Shown: positions 58,244 to 64,000 of the stretch, one piece after another
How positions within the stretch are numbered: position 1 is the stretch's first letter
Layout of the letters: each line of letters begins with the position of its first letter
Assembly: GCF_015775515.1 (NCBI RefSeq)
Contig: NZ_CP065383.1
Coordinates: 1,550,001-1,614,000, forward strand
Length of the DNA: 64,000 bases
Direction: 5' to 3'
Source: Atribacter laminatus
Lineage (GTDB): Bacteria; Atribacterota; Atribacteria; Atribacterales; Atribacteraceae
The notes under the pieces: model-generated
Told to the model about the DNA's origin: nothing
Seen by the model: the letters and a program-made list of their open reading frames with translations, nothing else
Database searches by the model: none
Position numbers and translations under genes: made by a program

Positions 58244-59464
58244 GTGGGAAAGGAAATGATTCAACAATCAGGTGGTTTGGATATTGTAGAAGGTTTTTTT
58301 ACCCGAGGAGTACATTGTGGAATAAAGAAATCGAATAATGATTTAGCAATAATTTTTTCTGAAATTCCAGCGACTGCTGCTGCAGTTTTTACTACCAATC
58401 AAGTATGTGCAGCTCCAGTTAATCTAACTCGAAGAAACTTAGAGAAGCATCACAAATTTCAACTGGTGGTTATAAACAGCGGTGTTGCCAATGCCTGTAC
58501 CGGATCGAAAGGTGTGGACGATGCGATACAAATGGCTCAAATGGCAGCCCGAGAATTTAATATAAAGGATCCTTCCTTAGTAGCAGTGGCTTCTACTGGG
58601 GTGATTGGCGACTTTCTTCCTTTAAATAAGATTGAAATTGGTATCAAGAAAGCTCATGATTTTTATCCTGATAATCCATCGGGACATGATACGGCTCGGG
58701 CAATAATGACAACTGATACTTTTAAGAAAGAAAAAGCAGTTTCTTTTTTTATCGATGGTCAAGAATGTAACATGGCAGGAATAGCAAAAGGATCGGGAAT
58801 GATAAAGCCCAACATGGCGACCATGCTCGGCTTTATCATAACTGATGCGGCTATTGATCCAAAGAGCTTACAAAAAGCCTTAAAGGGCGCAGTAGACATG
58901 AGCTTTAACCGAGTTACAGTTGATGGTGACACGAGTACCAACGATATGGTTCTGTTGATGGCAAACGGTAAAAGAGGGAAAATGATGATTAATGAAAATC
59001 ATCCTGATTTCTTCATTTTTCAAGAAGCTCTCAATCAAGTTTGTCAAGATTTGGCCAAAGATATTGCTCGTGATGGAGAGGGAGCTACTAAATTCATCAA
59101 TGTCGTCGTTCAAAAAGCAAGGAACGAATCGGAGGCTCGAGCGGTGGCATTCACGGTTGCTGAGTCACCCCTGGTTAAAACCGCTTTCTTTGGAGAAGAT
59201 CCAAATTGGGGACGGATTATGGCAGCGGTTGGCCGGAGTGGTATTTCAATTCAACCTGAAAAAATTAATATAGTGTTTAATGGAGTTCCTTTTGTTGAAG
59301 AAGGTATGGGAAATCAAAAAATGACTCGGAATGAATTACGGACGGTTGTTCAGACTAAAGAATTGGAGATACTGATCGATTTAGGATTGGGTAGTGCTAG
59401 TTTCAATGTCTGGACTTGTGATTTTTCTTATGATTACGTAAAGATTAATAGTCATTATAGTTGA
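58244..59464 (+). CDS. argJ: Glutamate N-acetyltransferase/amino-acid acetyltransferase
   Basis: This 406-residue protein is the ArgJ bifunctional enzyme that recycles the acetyl group. It is cleaved by itself between Ala and Thr in KPNMATMLGFI to make two chains. FTTNQVCAAPVNL, SGVANACTG and TNDMVLLMANGK are typical. Start is GTG 58244, or ATG 58256. No argA is visible in this window, which fits a cyclic pathway. Confidence 0.95.
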   Translation: MGKEMIQQSGGLDIVEGFFTRGVHCGIKKSNNDLAIIFSEIPATAAAVFTTNQVCAAPVNLTRRNLEKHHKFQLVVINSGVANACTGSKGVDDAIQMAQMAAREFNIKDPSLVAVASTGVIGDFLPLNKIEIGIKKAHDFYPDNPSGHDTARAIMTTDTFKKEKAVSFFIDGQECNMAGIAKGSGMIKPNMATMLGFIITDAAIDPKSLQKALKGAVDMSFNRVTVDGDTSTNDMVLLMANGKRGKMMINENHPDFFIFQEALNQVCQDLAKDIARDGEGATKFINVVVQKARNESEARAVAFTVAESPLVKTAFFGEDPNWGRIMAAVGRSGISIQPEKINIVFNGVPFVEEGMGNQKMTRNELRTVVQTKELEILIDLGLGSASFNVWTCDFSYDYVKINSHYS

Positions 59465-59492
59465 TTTGAAAAGAATAAATGGAGACGGCTCT

Positions 59493-60290
59493 ATGAAGTT
59501 AGTCTTAAAGTTCAGTGGAAAAAATATTGATCCTCATAAAAGTGCTTTTCTCAAACCAGTGGTGGAATTGTGGCAAAAAGGGACAAAGTTGGCATTCGTT
59601 CATGGTGGCGGACCTCAAATAAGCAAATTTATCGAAAAAATGGGAAAAAAGCCATCCTTTGTCCAGGGATTGAGGGTTACCGATCAGGAAGATATGGACC
59701 TTACCGAAATGGTGTTGAGTGGATTGCTAAATAAAGCTTTGGTTGGAATGCTTTCACAATATGGGGTAGCTGCCTGTGGAATCAGCGGAAGAGATGCAAA
59801 TCTTTTCATAGCCAAGAAACATATCATTAATCGTGAAAATCAACTGATTGATATCGGTCGAGTGGGGGATATCAATCAGGTCAATACTCAACTGATAGAA
59901 ACCTTATGGAACAATAAAATTTTACCCGTTGTTTCTCCAATATCCAGTGATGGGAATGGAAAGAGCCTGAATGTGAATGCCGATTGGGCAGCAGCTCAAC
60001 TGGCTATTGCCTTACGAGTTGAAAAACTCCTCCTTTTTACCGATGTTCCTGGAGTTCTATCCGATCCATCGAAGCCGGATAGCTTGATTGAAATTTTATC
60101 GGTGAATGATGTTCCATTGTTGATTCAAAAAGGGATTGTTACCGGAGGGATGATTCCTAAGCTTCAGATGATTGAAACAGTTCTTCGAGGAGGAGTTGAA
60201 GAAGTCTTCATTGCTGAGGGTGCTTCTTTAAAATTCGTCGATCAGCTGTTTAAAGGAAAAAGTATTCCTGGAACTCGGATAATAAGGTAA
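59493..60290 (+). CDS. argB: Acetylglutamate kinase
   Basis: This protein of about 265 residues is an amino-acid kinase: LVLKFSGKNID at the start, FVHGGGPQISKF, GISGRDANLF and NADWAAAQLAIAL are the phosphate and substrate motifs, and LLFTDVPGVLSDP the late motif. I choose ATG 59493 behind GGAGACGG; the frame is open from 59466. It phosphorylates N-acetylglutamate. It is 28 bases after argJ. Confidence 0.95.
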   Translation: MKLVLKFSGKNIDPHKSAFLKPVVELWQKGTKLAFVHGGGPQISKFIEKMGKKPSFVQGLRVTDQEDMDLTEMVLSGLLNKALVGMLSQYGVAACGISGRDANLFIAKKHIINRENQLIDIGRVGDINQVNTQLIETLWNNKILPVVSPISSDGNGKSLNVNADWAAAQLAIALRVEKLLLFTDVPGVLSDPSKPDSLIEILSVNDVPLLIQKGIVTGGMIPKLQMIETVLRGGVEEVFIAEGASLKFVDQLFKGKSIPGTRIIR

Positions 60291-60416
60291 AAGATAATAA
60301 TTTACGAAAAATTAGTACTGATGATTTGAAATATATGGAATGGAAAAAAGGAATTCCATGGTTTGTTGATTGAACTTGCAAATCGATTTATAAAAAAAGT
60401 AAAAAAAGGGTGAAAT

Positions 60417-61607
60417 ATGAATAGCGATCAAGTTATTCAAATGGAAAACGAAAATATGTTGGCAACCTATGCTCGGCTACCAATCGTGATAAAAACTGGC
60501 AAAGGATGTATAGTATATGATCCGGAAGGAAAACCATATTTGGATTTTGTTGCTGGAATTGCTGTGAATCTTTTAGGATATGGGTATCAACCTTTGATTA
60601 ATGCTATCATTGAGCAATCTCGTGAACTGATTCATGCTTCCAACCTTTATTACACTGTTCCTCAAACTCAATTAGCTAAGGACTTGATTAGTGTTTCTGG
60701 ATTTGATCGAGTATTTTTTAATAATAGTGGGGCTGAAGCCAATGAAATAGCTTTAAAAATGGCTCGTTTCTATGGAAGAAGAAAGCATGGAAACCGTTAT
60801 AAATTTATAACTTTTTCTCGGTCCTTCCATGGACGAACTTTTTTAACTCTAACAGCTACCGCTCAGGAAAAATTCCATCATGACCTGGAACCCTTGGTGA
60901 GTGGAATGAGTTATGCAGACTTGAATAAGATAGAAACCGTTATGAAAGTCATTGATGATGAAACCTGTGGAATCATTGTTGAGCCGGTTCAAGGAGAAGG
61001 GGGGATTTTTTGTAGTAAAGCCTCTTTTCTTCAAAAAATTCGCGAAATATGTGATGAGCGAGATATTATTTTGATATTTGATGAAATACAATGCGGAATG
61101 GGTCGAAGCGGTAAATTTTTTGCTTTCGAAAATTATAGTGTGAAACCTGATGTTATTACTTTAGCCAAAGGTTTAGGTGGAGGACTCCCCATAGGAGCAG
61201 TTTTAGTAAACGAAAAAATTGTAAACATAACTCGAAAGGGAGACCAAGGTAGTACTTTTGGAGGAAATCCAGTTTGTACTCGGGCCGCTCAGGTTGTGGT
61301 TAATACTATTGCTCAATCTGATTTTTTGAAAAATGTTATTGAAACCGGAGAGTATTTACAACAACAACTAAACCGAACCCAACAAAAGTTTAGCGATTTG
61401 ATCCAAGAAATTCGTGGCATTGGCTTGATGTGGGGTATGCAAATTCCTGGAAAAGCCAAATTAATCGTCGAAAAGATGTTGGAAAAAGGGGTTATAGTTA
61501 ATGCGGCAAACGATGATGTAGTCAGGTTTCTTCCGCCTCTTGTTGTTGGTAAAAAAGAAATAGACCTAATGGTAAAAAGCTTGGATGAGGTTTTATTAAA
61601 CATTTAA
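60417..61607 (+). CDS. argD: Acetylornithine aminotransferase
   Basis: This 396-residue class III aminotransferase has PLP lysine in TLAKGLGGGLPIGA, NNSGAEANEIALKMAR, and the EIQCGMGRSG motif. It makes N-acetylornithine from the semialdehyde. It starts at ATG 60417 behind AAAGGGTGA, 126 bases after argB; that gap shows no promoter. The same fold also serves other amines, but the operon fixes the role. Confidence 0.95.
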   Translation: MNSDQVIQMENENMLATYARLPIVIKTGKGCIVYDPEGKPYLDFVAGIAVNLLGYGYQPLINAIIEQSRELIHASNLYYTVPQTQLAKDLISVSGFDRVFFNNSGAEANEIALKMARFYGRRKHGNRYKFITFSRSFHGRTFLTLTATAQEKFHHDLEPLVSGMSYADLNKIETVMKVIDDETCGIIVEPVQGEGGIFCSKASFLQKIREICDERDIILIFDEIQCGMGRSGKFFAFENYSVKPDVITLAKGLGGGLPIGAVLVNEKIVNITRKGDQGSTFGGNPVCTRAAQVVVNTIAQSDFLKNVIETGEYLQQQLNRTQQKFSDLIQEIRGIGLMWGMQIPGKAKLIVEKMLEKGVIVNAANDDVVRFLPPLVVGKKEIDLMVKSLDEVLLNI

Positions 61608-61717
61608 TTTGCCACTATAGCGCCTGGAATGAAATAGGGAAAAAAGACTATTCGCCATGCATTCCACTTAGTAGAATTTAAAAGGAAAGTTGGCGAGTTC
61701 GATTGAGGAGGAATAAT

Positions 61718-62926
61718 ATGAGTAAACGAAAAAAGATAGTTCTTGCTTATTCGGGAGGTCTCGATACCTCAGTAGCAATTCGCTGGCTTCAAGAGAAATA
61801 CGATGCCGACGTTTATGCGGTAACCTTAGACTTGGGTCAGGGAAAAGACCTGGATGGAGTTCAAAAAAAAGCTCTGAGTATTGGAGCCAAAGAAGCCTTG
61901 GTTTTTGATGTCCGAGAAGAATTCCTTAGTAAATATGTCTTGCCGGCTTTGTGGGCAAATGCAATTTATGAAAAACGCTATCCCTTGGCAACGGCATTAT
62001 CCAGACCATTGATTGCCAAATATCTAGTTCAAGTCGCTGAGGAAAAAGGAGCAACCTATATTGCCCATGGTTGCACCGGGAAGGGAAATGACCAGGTTAG
62101 GATCGAAGTATCGGTGGCAGCTTTAAATCCTGATTTACAGATTATCGCTCCAGCTCGGATATGGGGTTGGACGCGAGAGGAAGAAATAGAATGGGCTCAT
62201 GCTAATGGAATACCGGTTCCAGTGACAGTTGATAGCCCTTATAGTATTGATGTTAACATCTGGGGTCGAAGCATAGAATGTGGTGTATTAGAAGACCCTT
62301 GGGCTGAGCCTCCTGAAGACATATATCAATGGACTCTTTCACCAGAAAAAGCACCCGATGAACCAGCTACCATTGAAATTGGCTTTGAGAATGGTATACC
62401 CAAGTTACTAAAAGGTCAGTTTTATTCACTGGTCAACATGGTCGAAGAATTAAATACTATTGGTGGTTCCCAGGGTTTTGGAAGAGTAGATCATGTCGAA
62501 AACCGTTTGGTGGGAATAAAATCCCGTGAAATATATGAATGTCCGGCTGCTCTTCTCCTCCTCGATGCGTATAAAGATTTAGAAAACTTAGTTATGCCCC
62601 GAGAAGTCACTCATTTTAAATCGATACTGGAAGAAAAATATTCTTTAATGGTTTACGAGGGACTATGGTTCTCCCCCCTTCGGGAAGCTTTGGATGCCTT
62701 TATGCAAAAGATTGCCGATAGAGTAAGCGGATCGATTCGAATTAAACTTTACAAAGGAAACATGCAGATTACTGGCAGAAAATCCGAAAACTCATTATAC
62801 GATTTTGCTTTGGCAACTTATGATAAAGGTGATCGTTTTGATCACGCTTCTGCTGAGGGATTTATTAAGCTCTGGGGATTACCGACCAAAATAGATGCTA
62901 TTGCTCGGAAAAAAACTGACCAGTAA
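61718..62926 (+). CDS. argG: Argininosuccinate synthase
   Basis: This protein of about 402 residues couples citrulline and aspartate with ATP. It has the PP-loop LAYSGGLDTSVAIRWL, the GCTGKGNDQVR motif and IDVNIWGRSIECG. I choose ATG 61718 behind GAGGAGGAA; the frame opens at 61703. An argF gene for the preceding step (ornithine carbamoyltransferase) is not seen in the window. A terminator-like hairpin follows before argH. Confidence 0.97.
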   Translation: MSKRKKIVLAYSGGLDTSVAIRWLQEKYDADVYAVTLDLGQGKDLDGVQKKALSIGAKEALVFDVREEFLSKYVLPALWANAIYEKRYPLATALSRPLIAKYLVQVAEEKGATYIAHGCTGKGNDQVRIEVSVAALNPDLQIIAPARIWGWTREEEIEWAHANGIPVPVTVDSPYSIDVNIWGRSIECGVLEDPWAEPPEDIYQWTLSPEKAPDEPATIEIGFENGIPKLLKGQFYSLVNMVEELNTIGGSQGFGRVDHVENRLVGIKSREIYECPAALLLLDAYKDLENLVMPREVTHFKSILEEKYSLMVYEGLWFSPLREALDAFMQKIADRVSGSIRIKLYKGNMQITGRKSENSLYDFALATYDKGDRFDHASAEGFIKLWGLPTKIDAIARKKTDQ

Positions 62927-63208
62927 GACAGTAACCAGTGGAAAAATAGTTCACACCAAGGGACATATATTAACAAGATGTATTTTCTCAATCATCCATT
63001 TTATGGTCATGGTTGGGTGTTAGCTTGAATAAAGGTTAACGGTTTAATAAATTCAGCCCGGGCAATTCGTGTAAAATATGGGGGCACAAATAGATTGTGC
63101 CCTCTTTTTTATGTATTATAGTAAAATATTATGGTATGTTGGTTGTTGAAACTTATTATTAACAATTATTTTGAGCGTTATACGCACTTATTTCATTAAA
63201 AGTTGGTG
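62927..63208 (+). terminator. argG-argH gap with a terminator at 63082-63110
   Basis: GGGCACAA (63082-63089) and TTGTGCCC (63095-63102) form an 8-bp stem followed by TCTTTTTT, which should end most argG transcripts. A short family G-like piece (AATAAATTCAGCCCGGGC) lies near 63046. The promoter of argH must lie after 63110 in the AT-rich stretch, but no clear -35/-10 pair is evident. Confidence 0.75.
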
Positions 63209-64000
63209 ATGAAAATGCGCTTGTGGGGAAGCCGAATGGGCAAGGACTTGGATCAAGAAGTTGCTGATTTTTCAACTTCGATAAATGAAGATCAACAGCT
63301 TTACTGGTTTGATATTATTGGTAGTCTTGCCCATTGTAAAATGCTTCGAAAAATTGAAATTTTGAACGAAACCGAAGCGGTTCAGATACAAAAAGGCCTT
63401 GTCCAGCTTTTAAGAGATATAGAAAAAAATCAAATTGATCTCAGTATCTACGAAGATATTCATAGTGCTATAGAAATGAACTTGAAACAGAAGATTGGAA
63501 AGCCGGCTGAAAAATTGCACACAGCGAGAAGTCGTAATGATCAGATAGTTCTTGATGAGCGCTTGTATTTAAGAGAAAAAATTATTCATCTCATTCAGGA
63601 GATCAATGGCCTTCAAAAAGGATTCCTGAATTTAGTTCAAAAATATCCTGATTTGGTAATGCCCGGATATACTCATCTCCAACCTGCGCAGCCGGTTCTT
63701 TTTGCTCACCATCTTATGGCATATTTCTTTATGCTGCAAAGAGATGCTGAGAGACTAAAAGATGCTCTTACCCGTTTCAATCAATTGCCATTGGGGGCTG
63801 GGGCATTGGCTGGGACTTCGATCCCTATTGACCGAAAATATGTAGCTCAACTGCTGGCGTTTCCCGCGGTACAAGTAAACAGCATGGATGTGGTAGCTGA
63901 TCGGGATTATCTTCTTGAAATTCTTGGTGCATTATCAATTGCCTTTCTCCATTTAAGCCGTTTTGGCGAGGAATTAGTGCTTTGGAGCTCACCGGGTTTT
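63209..64000 (+). CDS. argH: Argininosuccinate lyase, partial at the right edge
   Basis: The reading frame from ATG 63209 (or 63215) is open to the window edge, about 264 codons. It shows MRLWGSRM, YEDIHSAIE, LHTARSRNDQIVLDERLYL and GYTHLQPAQPVLFAHHL, all argininosuccinate lyase signatures. The catalytic serine loop (GSSxMPxKxN) would lie beyond the edge. It completes the arginine pathway after argG, though a terminator separates the two, so it may have its own promoter. Confidence 0.95.
   Translation, partial: MKMRLWGSRMGKDLDQEVADFSTSINEDQQLYWFDIIGSLAHCKMLRKIEILNETEAVQIQKGLVQLLRDIEKNQIDLSIYEDIHSAIEMNLKQKIGKPAEKLHTARSRNDQIVLDERLYLREKIIHLIQEINGLQKGFLNLVQKYPDLVMPGYTHLQPAQPVLFAHHLMAYFFMLQRDAERLKDALTRFNQLPLGAGALAGTSIPIDRKYVAQLLAFPAVQVNSMDVVADRDYLLEILGALSIAFLHLSRFGEELVLWSSPGF

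Overview
The window looks like a bacterial chromosome of moderate to low GC content. It is rich in ribose/xylose-type and maltose-type sugar ABC transporters, has clostridial-style regulation (a T-box leader, a c-di-GMP-I riboswitch, frequent TTG starts), rubredoxin-based redox proteins, and very many short intergenic repeats. This fits an anaerobic fermentative heterotroph. A member of the Atribacterota or a neighbouring deep-branching phylum is my best guess, but that is inference; no 16S rRNA or ribosomal protein gene is present to fix it.

Region 1 (1-20.4 kb) is a carbohydrate uptake and breakdown locus. It holds two ribose-type ABC systems (partial binding protein/ATPase/permease at 3-3081; binding protein/ATPase/permease at 5082-9862). 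Two glycosidase-like barrel proteins share an E-x-x-D-x-G-x-C-x-C-E-x-C motif. Between them lies a small protein of the Anabaena sensory rhodopsin transducer family. Then come a GH3 glycosidase divergent from a ROK repressor, a Gfo/Idh/MocA oxidoreductase, an SDR dehydrogenase, a maltose-type ABC system and an ECF S component. A group IIC intron without a maturase gene lies between the ATPase and permease genes of the second system, inside a copy of a dispersed repeat.

Region 2 (20.5-33.6 kb) has a rubredoxin too short for routine ORF calling, two more ribose-type transporters, tRNA-Val(UAC), an iron-dependent alcohol dehydrogenase, a flavoprotein-rubredoxin fusion, a 1.2-kb block of dispersed repeats carrying a nested 159-bp MITE, a radical SAM-HhH protein and an exported protein.

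Region 3 (33.8-43.8 kb) is a signalling and surface block: a GAF histidine kinase with a LuxR-type regulator, a HAD phosphatase, an exported SLH-like/SPOR/phosphodiester-glycosidase protein, a lone receiver domain whose start must be non-canonical, a c-di-GMP-I riboswitch ahead of a C39-like lipoprotein, and an 864-residue PKD/B-repeat lipoprotein.

Region 4 (43.8-49.1 kb) is an accessory island: a truncated IS256-type transposase, two RAYT (REP-associated tyrosine transposase) units plus a remnant, all bordered by a motif built on GGTGCCTGTCACC, and three toxin-antitoxin modules (HicBA, Phd-PIN and a TumE-like pair).

Region 5 (49.2-64 kb) is amino-acid biosynthesis: lysA-dapB, dapF-dapL-lysC-dapA (the diaminopimelate aminotransferase route to lysine), then a T-box leader whose specifier reads best as CGA (Arg), followed by argC-argJ-argB-argD-argG and a partial argH. 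Palindromic repeat blocks fill most longer gaps, including the one between the T-box terminator and argC.
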